From assembly GCA_016081115.2 (NCBI GenBank), contig CM071930.1, positions 6,925,419-6,989,418 on the forward strand: DNA of 64,000 bases, given 5' to 3'. The DNA comes from Rehmannia glutinosa. Lineage: Eukaryota; Streptophyta; Magnoliopsida; Lamiales; Orobanchaceae. Below are positions 1 through 10,525 of the stretch, piece after piece. The first letter of the stretch is position 1; every line of letters starts with the position of its first letter. The notes under the pieces are model-generated. The model saw only the letters and a list, made by a program, of their open reading frames with translations, had not been told where the DNA came from and did not search any database. A program made the position numbers and the translations under genes.

Positions 1-414
1 TCTTCTTAGCTTGATGAAATCAAAAGCTTCATTAAAGCCTTTTTTCTTGTTGCCGGGTTCAGAGCTGCACCGATAAAATACAATTCCAAAATATCTCTCC
101 GGCCAAGTGTGGATTATTGGCCCAGTCTCGTAAATCGCTTCCCCAATCCATTTCGGTAATTTTGAGATTTTGGGAATCCTGGTGACATGGTATAGATTGA
201 AGCTAAAGCTCCAAAAAGTATACCATTCTTGTACTTCATTTGGATAACTTCCTGGTTTCATCCAAACTCGGGATACTTTCCGAGATATCAACCATTGTTT
301 TCTCCAGGGTTAATACTTGTCTTGTAACTAGTTTCTCCCATTGCCTCGATATATACCCGCATAGGAGAAATCTTAATCTCATCATTTGAACCTTAGATTT
401 GCCTGTCTCGTGGC

Positions 415-843
415 CTAAGATTCAACTCTCCTCCTCTTTACCCCTGAGGTCTTTGGGTTGACTTGAAGACTCGGGTTGTGACACCGGAGCTTCAACATTC
501 GTTCGATTTGTACACCTCGGGAATGCATCACCGCAACACTTGTGATTATGGTACTTGAATCCATAACCTCCGGGTTAGAGCCCCGTACTCTCTCGGCCCC
601 TTTTTGCACCGTAGGAGATGCGGCTGGAAGAGAGCCCTTGCAGTCTAAGAACAATTGTCCTTGAGCGAATTGGCATGCTCGTATTTGACTAGAAACGGAT
701 TTCTGGTCACTGTTGAAGTCGCCCAACAACTTCTCGCATTGAGACATAGCGCCCCAAAATCTCGTTCTAGACTCTCCAGTTTTTCCGAGATGTCTTACTC
801 GTTTAAGGACTTCACAAGAACGCGCCCTTCCATCTCGTGTCAA
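415..843 (-). pseudogene. Open frame downstream of caulimovirid RNase H
   Basis: A 142-codon frame lies 3' of the RNase H remnant on the viral strand. It is hydrophilic, rich in Ser and Arg, with a short basic C-terminus, and shows no domain I can name. By position it could be the remains of the last caulimovirid ORF (transactivator/inclusion-body protein or a genus-specific ORF2), but nothing in the residues proves this. It may also be a chance frame in decayed sequence. Confidence 0.3.
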
Positions 844-939
844 GAAATCGCAAGAATATTTTCATGAGATTTTATAATGACAATATCATAATCATAATAT
901 TGACATTCAGCTTGCCATCTAAGTAATCAAGCCTTTTCT

Positions 940-1260
940 CGGTTTCGATTCAATTTTATTTTTCGAAGAAAAGCCTTGACACTTGAATTATCAATTTTTA
1001 AAGTAAACTTAGCCAAGAAAATAACGGCCATTTTTTAAAAGCCTTTTCGATCGCAAAGAATTTTTTCTCGTTGATATGCCATCTATTTGCTTCACCGGGT
1101 GTGAATAAACGCCGCAATATTCGCATGGCACTTCTTCATTTGGTGAGACTTAGTGAGAAGCGGCCGCCACCAATCATCATCGGCATCCGTAGAGAACCGT
1201 TCATCCTCGTCTTGGGAATCGCAAGTTTTGGAAGCTTTTACAAACTTTTAAGTTGTTTAA
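940..1260 (-). pseudogene. Caulimovirid RNase H remnant
   Basis: On the minus strand, pieces in different frames give a DASD-like segment, a WHINEK-like segment near 1,075, FFAI and AF.KW, and a segment with DNSSVKAFL near 965. These correspond in order to the RNase H domain that follows reverse transcriptase in Caulimoviridae (first Asp, the NEKE helix and the D-N strand). Frame changes separate the pieces, so no functional domain is encoded as written. It adjoins the RT C-terminus (1,201-1,389) with the spacing expected in the family. Confidence 0.7.
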
Positions 1261-2060
1261 TTCTTCTTGATGTTCATCTTTCCATTTGAATATCGCATCT
1301 TTTTTAAGTAATGGGCTAAACACCTTCTCGTAGTATGCTAGATTGTTAATAAACATTCCAAAGAAAATTAACAACTCCTTAAAACTCAAGTCGCTTCTTG
1401 TCTTTTAGTGTATCCGGAAATCCTCAGATCTTTTCCACAATATGATTTCGAGAATAATTCCGATTCATTGATTTCAATTCCGAGGAATTCAATTTGTCTT
1501 GTTGCGATTACCGCGCCTTCTTTTCCGAAAGCACTAATCTTCTTTGTGACAAACATCAAAAATATTTCCAAATGTTTGAGATGCTCCTTCATGTTCTTTG
1601 ATGCGATTAGAATGTCGTCGATATACACGAACATGAAATCGAAATAATCTTTGAAAAGATTATCCATCTTTCTTTGATATATCGGGGTGCGTTAGCCAAT
1701 CCCATAGGCATCACGTTCCAAATATAGTGTCCCCGTGGTGTAGAGAAAGTCGTAAACTTCTTACTTTCTTCCTCCATCTTAATGGTAGAATCCATACTTG
1801 CAATCGAACTTTGAGAATATCTTGGCACCTTTGATACGCTTAACGTGATGTTCTGCTTGGGATATAGTATCCGTCGAACTCCAAAATGTTATTAATCCCT
1901 TTGTAATTAATAACAAGTCTTCGCTTTCTCTTTTGATTTCTCCATGGTTTTCGACTAAGAATCCTCGGATCACTGTATGGAGAAACTCTGGTGAAATTAA
2001 CTTAAGGTCAAGATGTTCCTTAAGTATCTTTTGCATATCCTTACGATCTTCCCGGTTCAT
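1201..2060 (-). pseudogene. Caulimovirid reverse transcriptase remnant
   Basis: Three overlapping minus-strand pieces (1,779-2,060; 1,607-1,828; 1,386-1,667) and a C-terminal piece (1,201-1,389) cover the palm of a pararetrovirus reverse transcriptase. The N-terminal piece holds a degraded NHGEIKR motif and a KFDCKYGFYH segment (catalytic motif A). The middle piece has a PMGLANAP segment (motif B). The next contains FVYIDDILIAS (motif C, the YxDD catalytic aspartates) followed by FLGIEI. The C-terminal piece begins SFKELLIFFGMFINNL and ends in a connection-like FKW.DEHQEEL stretch. Frame changes join the pieces, so the gene is inactive as written. The NHxEIKR motif separates it from copia and gypsy reverse transcriptases. 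Confidence 0.82.
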
Positions 2061-2399
2061 AAGGATTGGTTTGAATCTTACTTAACTCATACTCCTTTCC
2101 AGGTTTAACCTTTAAGGAGGCTTTAAGCTCGTTCTTATCCCACCAAGCCAAAGGATCTTCATTGTAATTCCTTTCGATCTTCTTCGATATCCTCGAGTGA
2201 TATTTGTTCCTCTATGGTTACATCACTCGTGGATTCTCCATTAGACTCATCCATAATTTCCGCAATGGCTTCCGGAGTGACTCGTTCTTCTCCTTGTACT
2301 CTAAATGAATACAAGTTATTATCCCATATCTTCGATCCTTCCGGATGGAACCAAATTGTCTATAGGATAATAAAGCTTCACCAAATTTCCTTCGATCCG

Positions 2400-2880
2400 C
2401 CATTTTGGATTGCTAAGTTTGGCTTCATCACCACGCTTGCCGCGAAAAATTAATGGGCATTTTTTTGTAAGATGCTTCGCAGCTGATCTACGGACAATAA
2501 TCTTATGATCACATAAGGTTGTGAAAATAAGTCTTCTCGCCTCGTTCTCTTGTGTGAAACGCTTGAATGTTTGTAGGAAATTGTTTCCAAAGAAAATATC
2601 TCGCACTGTGATCATGGAAATAGATTGGTGGCGTCTTTACTTTGTACCATGGGTACGCCCGCTCCTCCGATCATTATTTCGCTTGTTTAATTCCCTCGTT
2701 AAGGATAAGAATCCTTTTAGAGAAATCTCTTCCTGCAATAGTGGTAAATCTTCTCCAATTTCTTTAGGAAAAACATCCGCTTTGTAGTACATATTCCGCA
2801 CTGAATCAATATAGGCGGCGAAATACTCGGCCTTTATTCAAAGATATAACATTCCAATAGAAATGTATATGGAGAATGGA
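2400..2880 (-). pseudogene. Caulimovirid aspartic protease remnant
   Basis: Just upstream of the RT on the minus strand, a frame at 2,319-2,615 contains FGNNFLQ and RFTQE, matching the conserved G-N-N-F region late in caulimovirid proteases. About 240 bases further upstream (near 2,815-2,855) another frame gives AAYIDS followed by a frame break, where the active-site D-S/T-G should be. The catalytic glycine is lost to a short indel. The family role is polyprotein processing of capsid and pol. Inactive as written. Confidence 0.6.
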
Positions 2881-3192
2881 CTAGTGGTCATCTCGATTCT
2901 CAGATCTTTTATTAGCCACGTGAATTCCATTCCGTCTTGTAATCTTTCCCAAGGTTTATGCTCCTCAAGAAATTCAATTCCCAAAGATTAATTGTTTCGG
3001 GATCTTTCCCGCAACTCCCGTGTGATAGTAAGCTCAATTTCTCCTATCTTCAAAGCTTCTCGATACCTTCCAACTATTGGTTGTTGGAGATAATATAGAA
3101 CATCACAAGGAAAAATGTTATCCTTTTGAGTGATGTCGAATATTACTTCAACCTCTCGCCATCTTTCTCGGACATTTCAGCTCTCCATTGTT

Positions 3193-3891
3193 TTAAAAAC
3201 ATCGGGGATGCGCTGAATCAGTACATTTTGGTCTCCTTTCTTCCCAACGGCCGCTACTCACCATTCTCGTCTTTGCCGAAAGACATCCATCTCTGTGCTC
3301 AACTCGAGACTCGACTTTTGTTGAAGATGGTTGGTCTTGAATTATCATATCAATCTCCTTAATAGTTGGAGATTCAATGATTTCTCGTAACACCACCCTG
3401 GCAAAGTCCTCAAAGATTCTTGGGACTTCAATAAATTCCTTTCTCAAGAATACTTGGAATGATGGGTATTCGAGAGAGCATAGGAAATCTTGTATGTGAT
3501 CGAGTAAGGCCTGTTTCCTTCTTTCATCAAATCGACTCTTTTGAAATCTTGATGAAGGGTTAGGACTCATCAAGTCTCGATCTCCCAAATTGTATGCAAT
3601 TCTAGGATAGACATTAAATGCCAATTTCCTCGCATACAAATTTCTCAGAATCGCTCCAAGGCATGAATCCTTGAGATGCGAGATTCGCTTGTCAAAGATA
3701 GCAAGATTAAGAGGCGAATCTATTCCTTCTTTGAATGTTGCTTTAATAATTACTCTTATGGCTCCGATATGAATCCATGAGAGTGAATTTGCAACTTCTC
3801 TTTTAACTTTGCTTTTGATCTCTTGTATTTCTCTAATATGGACCAACCGCATCTCGATCAAAGTTCTTTGGTAAACTCCATCGAATAGCAA
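3193..3891 (-). pseudogene. Caulimovirid movement-protein-like frame (30K family)
   Basis: The longest open frame of the viral copy (232 codons). Residues about 40-110 contain SWIHIGAIRV, FKEGIDSPLNLAI, a DKRI segment, GAILRNLYARKLAFNVYPRI and a Y-L-D-DLM end. These are hallmarks of the caulimovirid movement protein, which modifies plasmodesmata for cell-to-cell spread. The C-terminal ~80 residues run past the conserved core and look like altered or shifted sequence. The frame has no matching upstream start in context and is probably a fragment of a larger polyprotein. Identity of the family is good; function is lost in this copy. Confidence 0.72.
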
Positions 3892-3999
3892 ATTCTCCTA
3901 AGTTGTTACCCCCGTGGATAATTTGGTGTTTTTCACATTACTGAAACCCAATTTTATCCAATGCTTTTTCCATAGCTCCAATTGTAAATCCATCATAGA

Positions 4000-6230
4000 C
4001 TTGAAGCTTTGGATCTTCCTTCATGATTCTCATAAGAGTTTTATGAGAAACCGTCGTGTGAGAGAGAAATCGACATATCCTCCCTAACTGCCTATTTCAA
4101 GAATTTCTTCTTCACTCGATTCTCGAAGCCGAGTCACTTCCATCATCGAATAGATCTCTTCTTCATAGATGCTTTCATCTCGAGGGAATATCCTCAAATT
4201 GATACACCGTATTAAATCGATAATATGCCTTCTTCAATTTCTCGGTGTGGCTTCGAACCGCCTCGACTCTCGTTTTTGATTCCTGGGCAATCCGTTGAGA
4301 TATGCCCTCTTGCTCCGCATGTCCAGAATTATAGTCTTTGAAACTTTCATTAGCTCTAGTGTGAGCACGCCCGAAAGTTCTTCTCCCGGATTTTTGGTAC
4401 TTGCTTGATTAGAACCCGATGATGAGGCTCTACTCCCGCAGTCGGGTCTTTGTCCCGATTTATAGCGGGCTTTTGTTTTGACAGAATCTTCTAGGTCTCC
4501 ATGAAGACCGCTTCTTTTGTTGTTGCTTCCTCGGCGGTATGGATGGCTTTCTCTTCTTCTTGTGCCGCTTGGTTGACCTCCCACAATCTGTTGGGATATC
4601 ATTATCCACGCAACATAGAGGAACCGCTTTGTTAATTCCTCTTAATCTCTTGTAATTCATGTGCAGAGTCGCTTGATAGCACCATTCGATAACTTGGCCT
4701 TTAGGAAAGACATTTTTCTCGCCACGTTTCTACTTGACTCCACCTTGTATTCCCCGATAAGCATTTCTCTCCAGGGACTCGGATCTTGGCAAAGAATAGT
4801 CATGCAGCTTCTTTTTCTTCAATCTTGGATTTCCACCAGATATACGGTGAACAACTTGATATATTCGTCAATATGACAAATATCCAAAGAACTCAAGGCT
4901 ATAGAGGGCTTGTTTATATTTCTTTCTTTTTTTTTCATTCTCTAATCCTCGAAATAACCCGTGCCGATGAATTGGATTTTGAATAGTTTTGCCATACCAT
5001 CGACAATTTCTTTAAGTGATTCCCCGATGTGATGAACTTTTCGTACTAGATCGGTCATATCCCTGCAATCTTCACCGATCCTTCAAGACTCATTTCAAGG
5101 AGTAAAATGAATGAATCCTTTGTAAGATCGAGGGTTCTCGCTGAAATTCTCATAGTCAAGCCCATTCATCAATGAGAACTTCTTCTGCTTTTAAAATGGG
5201 ATGTCCAGATTTAACATCAACCCATACGGATGTATTGGGTCGAGGTGCGATCTTCCATAAGGCGTCGATAAACATTCGGCCTTCCGTAGGTTGTCAGTTC
5301 CCGCAAGAGGGTTTTGACCTCCCGTCCCCGAAAGTGGATCACTCCCGGTCGTGAAATCCCCAAAGATGTGGCATCCTCTCGCCCCGAGTTCCATGATGTG
5401 AACCCGCATTTCTTCGACGTTAGGATTAATCGGTGGCGGTGGTGGAGGAATTGGTCTACCTTGTGGGTCATAGGTAACCAAAGCCGATTCTCACTGCGTT
5501 CATCTTTAAATCTACAATACCTAATCCCGCGAAGGATTCTCGCCAGGTCATGTAGATCTTTAAGATTCATTTTTTCAATATCCATCTTTTTTAATTTTTG
5601 ATGGATTTTCCTTTGATTAGAGCAATGAGCTTTTCCTCATCCGTCATTTTTCGTATAACTTTGGTTGGTTTCCTTTTTGGTGTAAATAGGGTACCGCCCC
5701 AAAATCCATACGTTCCTTCCTAGGATGAACTCCGCTGTCCTCCGGTTCTTGACTCGTTTTCAATATCATAAAGGAGTTCAAGAGTTTCCTTATGATATTT
5801 CACCATCGTCTCCATCGGTTTCGGATCTACGATGAACTTGTCAGGCCGTAGATGAATATGGCGGTTGCCATAATTCTCGCACCGTCTTCTCGATTTCTCT
5901 AAGATCTTGGAGATCTTAGATTTGTATGGAAGTATCTCGTTCCACTCGGTACTCCATCGTGAATCATTGTTCTCGATGGGAATTTTCATGAACCGTTTCT
6001 TGAAGGTTCATCAAGTGAACATATAAGTCCGGTTAAGCATCCGGAATCGCTTATAATATTCGCTTTCGCATTTTTGCGTCGTTGCCTTAAGGTTTCCCGT
6101 CGGCTCGGCTCCTCGCTGTTCCTTTTCTTCATGTTGGTATTCCCAATATGAAACCTGGTCAAGGTGTTCTTGTGCATACATCGTCAATATTTGACGATAT
6201 GTCTGTAGGGGGTACATCTCGGTCATCGGT
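4000..6230 (-). pseudogene. 5' coding region of the caulimovirid copy, possible capsid part
   Basis: Minus-strand frames at 6,011-6,226, 5,720-5,989, 5,191-5,585, 4,460-4,660 and 4,234-4,602 tile the region between the primer site and the movement-protein segment. The 5,191-5,481 piece has a run of seven prolines followed by NPNVEEMRVHIMELGARG. The 4,234-4,660 pieces are rich in Arg, Lys and Ser and include a low-complexity K/R/Q tract. A basic region before the movement protein is where a capsid protein would lie in cavemovirus-like layouts, but I could not find a convincing C-C-H-C zinc knuckle, so capsid identity is inference. Confidence 0.4.
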
Positions 6231-6314
6231 CCGAATCCATAATCTCGAGTAATTTCTCCTCACCAATTGTTAATTACATAAATATAATAAATTTAACTAA
6301 AAGTTCTTAATAAA

Positions 6315-6330
6315 CCCAGGCTCGATACCA
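6315..6330 (-). promoter_or_regulatory. Primer-binding-like site (tRNA-Met) of the caulimovirid
   Basis: The minus strand reads TGGTATCGAGCCTGGG. The caulimovirid consensus complementary to initiator tRNA-Met is TGGTATCAGAGC followed by C and G residues. The only difference is loss of two bases within CAGAG. It lies about 90 bases before the first recognisable viral frame, so this is the minus-strand DNA priming site and marks the conventional map origin. Confidence 0.7.
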
Positions 6331-6754
6331 TTTTCAAGGATCGAAAGACCATGAGGAGTAAAATTGAAAATTGCAATGAAATTTATAGACTAGGTGGTAA
6401 AGTGCAACAACTTCAAAGTTTAGAGGGTAAAGCGAAAACCAACTTTCATGAAACTAGGGGTAAACGGAAATTTAGGCAAAGTGCAAAATTTCGTAAAGTT
6501 GAGGTGGCAAAGTATATCGTTTCAAAGTTGAGGTGGCAAAGTGTAAAAACCTGGATAGTTTGGGGTGTTAACTGTAATTATCTCTTTGATAAATTATTTC
6601 AAATCTTTATTATTGTTTTTATTCGGTAAAATTATTATTTTATATCCATTAAATTTATATAGTTCGACAAACAAACCATATATGGTTTGATATAACACAC
6701 CTAATATAGTTCAACATCGCACACCGCGTGCATAGCACGGGTAAAAAACACTAG
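6331..6754 (+). mobile_element. Helitron 3' terminal region
   Basis: The stretch ends in a short GC hairpin (about 6,723-6,741, arms CCGCGTGC and GCACGGG) followed after ten bases by CTAG and then T. That is the 3' signature of plant Helitrons (hairpin, CTRR, insertion before T). Upstream are loosely repeated phrases such as aaagttgaggtggcaaagt (6,500 and 6,524). I could not fix the 5' TC end; it may lie near 6,340 or inside the viral copy. Confidence 0.55.
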
Positions 6755-6887
6755 TTAAGTATAAAAGTTAATTGAATATTAAGTCCAAGTATTTTTCTTT
6801 CTTTTCCTTTTTTCTGAATTGAAATTGATAAACTATTTCATGAAAATTAAAAAATTATCAAAAGATAAACAAACGACTCCGGTTTAC

Positions 6888-7009
6888 CAGAACCCTGGAG
6901 GACCGGGTTCTGGACCGAATTGAAACGGTTCCAATTCCTTCAAAATGAGGAACCAGAACCGGTGGTATTGGAACCAGAATCGGTGATTCTGGAACCGTGG
7001 CCACCCCTA
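6888..7009. mobile_element. hAT-like MITE end (partial)
   Basis: A GC-richer stretch built of GGAACC and GGTTCC words ends in GTGGCCACCCCTA. Many plant hAT MITEs end this way (TAGGGGTGGC on the other strand). The opposite end and an 8-bp duplication are not visible, so it is only a fragment. Confidence 0.4.
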
Positions 7010-7648
7010 CTCTTAGGGTGGTTTCTTATACTCATGTGTGTGCCGCCATTTTACGTAGAAGACAAACTTTTTGTTCATGAATGCTCCTAGTTACTAAGCA
7101 ACAACAAACAAATGAGTATAATCTCAATTGCTCAATTTTTTGAACTATTTTTTTCCGATCATTTTTTTTTTTTGTAACTTAATTCACATCAATGAAACTT
7201 TACAATTCAAACCCCACAACCTAAGTTATCATTTAACCCTCGCCGAACTTGTACCCAAAAAGGCCAATTCACAATTCTTGTCAAATCCTACATATCAAAT
7301 TCATGATGTAATTTCATAATCAAAAATCAAATTTTGGCACATATTGCTAGTCAGTTTACAAACACAATTATAAAGATTGTAACAATTATATGGCTAGTGA
7401 TAGGCATAGGCAGAGCTAGTGTAGGAAAGTGCGGTCTATGGACCGCACTCATTAAAGTTGAACCATAGTCATTATTATATAAAAATATAAAAATATTATT
7501 TTCTTTGCATTCAAAACCAAAATAGCCCGCACTCAGGAGTCAAAGGGGTCTTTGGGAAAAAAGTATTTTTTAGCAATTTTTATGGGTTTGTCATTTTGTG
7601 AAGGATCAAAAGACATAAATTAAATAAAACTAATTAAATATGACACAA

Positions 7649-7650
<2 letters not shown>

Positions 7651-7689
<39 letters not shown>
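7651..7689. repeat. (TA)n microsatellite
   Basis: An almost perfect run of alternating T and A about 39 bases long. Such tracts are commonly length-variable between individuals. Confidence 0.9.
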
Positions 7690-7690
<1 letters not shown>

Positions 7691-7794
7691 TGGACTTATG
7701 GTGGATAGTGGACTAGGGAATTGTATTAATGGACAAATAACATAAGCGATTATTTTATGAAGTAGAAATGCATGTTTCTTTTTTGTTTTTTCTT

Positions 7795-7799
7795 CTTCT

Positions 7800-7830
<31 letters not shown>

Positions 7831-7852
7831 TATATATATATATATATATATA
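7795..7852. repeat. (TTC)n/(CT)n/(TA)n compound microsatellite
   Basis: A short TTC run passes into a CT run and then two TA runs separated by a TT. It is a compound simple repeat with no coding content. Confidence 0.85.
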
Positions 7853-8136
7853 CATGTATGAATAGATGTTAAACATCATAATTGAATTGCTCAAAAAAAA
7901 AACCATCATAATAGAACCATTTTAAAGTCTGAAATTCTTATTTTTGATAACAACAAATAAATAGATAATAATTTTAATGGCTTGGAAAATCAAGTTTTAA
8001 TAATATTGTAAGGTATGGCTTGCTTATTTTTATTATAATATATTTTTTTATTAAAATTTCGACCCGAAAAGAGCAATACAGAAATGATGAAATTTCCGAC
8101 CGCACCGGTCTGAAATCCCGGCTACTCCACTGGTGA

Positions 8137-8471
8137 TAGGGATGGCAAAATGACCCGCCTTTGGGCCACACCCCGCCCATGACCCGTGATGGGGTGGGGC
8201 GGGTCTGTGTATCTCCTCCGCCCCGTGCTATTTTTTATTTTTTAAATATATATAATGTATATTTTACATATATATTATATAAAATAATATAGTTTTATGT
8301 ATTTAATATTATATTTAACATATATAATGATAAATTTTATAAAAAATATGTATTTGTAATACAAAATATAATATTAAAAAAATATTAGTAATATAAAATA
8401 TAAGATAAGATGTTAAAAAAAATAAAAAAAATCAACACGGAGCGACCCGCCCCGCCACATTGCCATTCCTA
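8137..8471. mobile_element. hAT-type MITE, 335 bp
   Basis: The left end reads TAGGGATGGCAAAATGACCCGCC. The right end, read on the minus strand, is TAGGAATGGCAATGTGGCGGGGCGGGTC. Both contain TAGG(G/A)ATGGCAA followed by a GGGCGGGT-type motif. The flanks are actggtga (8,129-8,136) and gctagtga (8,472-8,479), an 8-bp duplication with two mismatches, as expected for an old hAT insertion. The middle is AT-rich and noncoding. Confidence 0.7.
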
Positions 8472-8754
8472 GCTAGTGATAACCGACCACATGCAACCAT
8501 AACATATATATACAGTGAAAATCCCTTCCCCACACTCAAATCACACAATGGCCTCAATGCGTAAAGAAAAAAATACAGAAGAGAAGAGAGACATCCCTGG
8601 AAAGTGCTATAATTGTCAAACGGTTAAACCAATCACGTGAACCGTCAATCCTGCAAAAGTCATGTGAAGGGAAAAATAAAATACCACAATTAAACTAAAA
8701 AATAAAATCAAACTAACATGCACAAAAACAACACATGCAAACTCACACAAAAGA

Positions 8755-8981
8755 AAAAATGATTGGGCTGCCTCCCAAGAAGCGCTCTTTTAACGTCATT
8801 AGCCTGACGATATCAGCTAAAAAAATCATGTCGGGTCATCGAGTAAGACCTATTTTACCATTTGGGAGTTTTTATCCGGCAAAATTTCATTCTTAATCAC
8901 ATCGTGTTCCTGCCATAAGATATCTTTCACAACATAATCGGCTAATCAACAATAAAATTTTCGTGACAAAGCATAAATAGG
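8755..8981 (-). mobile_element. Ty3/gypsy 3' internal remnant
   Basis: The minus strand carries AGCGCTTCTTGGGAGGCAG, a sequence I associate with the region 3' of pol in Athila/Tat-type gypsy elements of plants. It lies left of a probable solo LTR whose other side is gypsy protease sequence in the same orientation. I infer that the solo LTR landed in a gypsy copy already deleted for most of pol. Based on a remembered motif, so moderate confidence only. Confidence 0.4.
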
Positions 8982-10458
8982 TGTAGGTCCCAAGGGTTGT
9001 GAGTAAGGTTTAGAAGGGAGGGTTGAATAAACCTTACCAACTTTTTGATTTTGGTCCTTTTAAAATATTACAGAGTTAATTACACAACTAAGTCCTTGAT
9101 GGACAGTTAAGTTAGTTAATCAGCAGAATTAGCCACTCAACAGACTCGAAAGAGTTGTTGATAGAATAACTCAGTTGTTTAGACTAAACCTTAACTTGGC
9201 TGTGATAAGGTTTTTAGCGGAAGACTTAACACCTTTGAATTTGATTTAAGTTTGTTTTAACACTTAATTTTAGCACTTTGTTAATTATCAGTTGGAAAGC
9301 AAATTATCAGCAGATATAAAGTGATATGCAGAAATAAAATGTTGAAATGTAAATGACACAATAATTTTTATAGAGGTACGAAGATGGGGTAATCCTTCTA
9401 CTCCTCTCTTCTCCAACTCGGAGGAATCCACTAAGTAATGATCGTTTACAAAGTGGTTATCACCCGGATACAAGTCTTGATCACACACGGTGACTTGCTC
9501 CTTTGGGACTCATCAAGATGCCTTGATCACTCGGTGGCTTCTCATCCGACTCAGCCTTCTTCATGGAGGCGCTTTGTTACTTGACTTACTTTCTCAAGCT
9601 TCTTGGATTTGATCATGAAGCCCTCCAATAACTTGAGATTGGTTCGACCTTGAACCTTCCTACAATCCTCATTGGAAAGTAGACCCCTTTTGATTCTTCA
9701 AAAGTTTCCTCTTCAACAGTTTGGAGTTGTCTTTCCTTCACAGCTTAGTGTTGGATTGATTTCCTTCGAGATTTTGGCTTGAGGATTTTAGTTGAATAAC
9801 TTGAGAATATTTTGCAGGTTACAGTATGAATAATGCTCATTATCTCAGGTATGCAAGGTAACCTTTTCTCAAAGTGATTCCTCAGTCTTTTATAGTGCAC
9901 TTTCAAAAATCTGCCCGTTGAAGAGATAGGCTGATTTTCAAAAGTCACTTGTGTTCGTTGGCTTGTCTTTTCTTGGTCTTCAATCTTGAGATGTAGACCT
10001 TTCTTCGTATTAAATGAATGTCCAGCTTTCCAGGCTCTGACACGAGGTGCAGTGCTTCCCATTGGTTTATTCTTTTTGCACGCTTCTGGGACTGAGCACT
10101 TTAAGACATGGTAGCATGGAAGTATTACTTGTTTAGGTAATGTTCTTGACTTTTGTGCAACGGATTCTTTTCGATTAACTCCTCTTGTACCGCTTTTTCC
10201 CAGGTGACTTGAAATCGCTCCAATGATTGAAAGACTCATTTGTCACTTCAACTTGACTTGGCTTCTTGAGTTGACTTAATCGACTCTTCTCATATTTTGT
10301 CTCACGGCACGATACTCCTTCCGATCGAGTCCTTGGTCTTCTTGCTTGGCCATACTCGGTTGTTCCTCAAATGAGTCTTCACTTCACATCTTCAGTTGAC
10401 TTCTTGTATTTCCAGGCATAGCTGACTTGACTCAGCTTATACATCCCTATCTATTACA
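8982..10458. mobile_element. Probable solo LTR
   Basis: The stretch begins TGTAGGTCCC and ends CTATTACA, giving TGTA...TACA inverted termini. Flanks atagg (8,977-8,981) and ataag (10,459-10,463) make a 5-bp duplication with one mismatch. The 1.48 kb between them has no gag or pol. The tandem duplication starts inside it at 9,595, so the second unit carries only its right part (16,155 to about 17,018). The frame at 9,745-10,239 (164 codons, minus) has no recognisable domain and I do not call it a gene. Confidence 0.5.
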
Positions 10459-10525
10459 ATAAGAATTACAAGAAAAATGGGGTGCCAACTTTCTAGTCTA
10501 GGCTTTACATGGCATTCATGAAAAT

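Larger units (their letters stand above)
1..6330 (-). mobile_element. Endogenous caulimovirid (pararetrovirus) copy, decayed
   Basis: This is a broken integrated copy of a plant DNA pararetrovirus (Caulimoviridae). Reading the minus strand from the right I see a tRNA-Met-like primer site, a long stretch with proline-rich and Arg/Lys-rich parts, a movement-protein-like segment, a pepsin-like protease remnant, a reverse transcriptase with YIDD, an RNase H remnant and a last small frame. The left edge of the window truncates it or ends near it. No LTRs, integrase or target duplication are visible, as expected for passive integration of a caulimovirid. Many stops and frame changes interrupt the coding parts. 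The movement protein precedes the protease and the only candidate capsid region lies upstream of it, an order resembling cavemo- and solendoviruses. Genus assignment is tentative. Confidence 0.8.
7010..8128. other. AT-rich stretch without a recognised gene
   Basis: It contains scattered A/T tracts and two microsatellite clusters. I see no open frame with codon structure and no terminal repeats. The ~91-codon minus-strand frame near 7,634-7,909 is translated microsatellite. Confidence 0.6.

Noticed and set aside
5172..5601. + strand frames over the viral copy
   Set aside because: They mirror the minus-strand viral frames with the proline-rich segment and have no domain of their own.
7634..7909. 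91-codon minus-strand frame
   Set aside because: Mostly Tyr/Ile and Arg/Glu repeats from translated TA and CT microsatellites.
9745..10239. 164-codon minus-strand frame inside the probable solo LTR
   Set aside because: No recognisable domain, and unit 2 breaks the frame by indels. LTR sequence can hold chance frames of this size.
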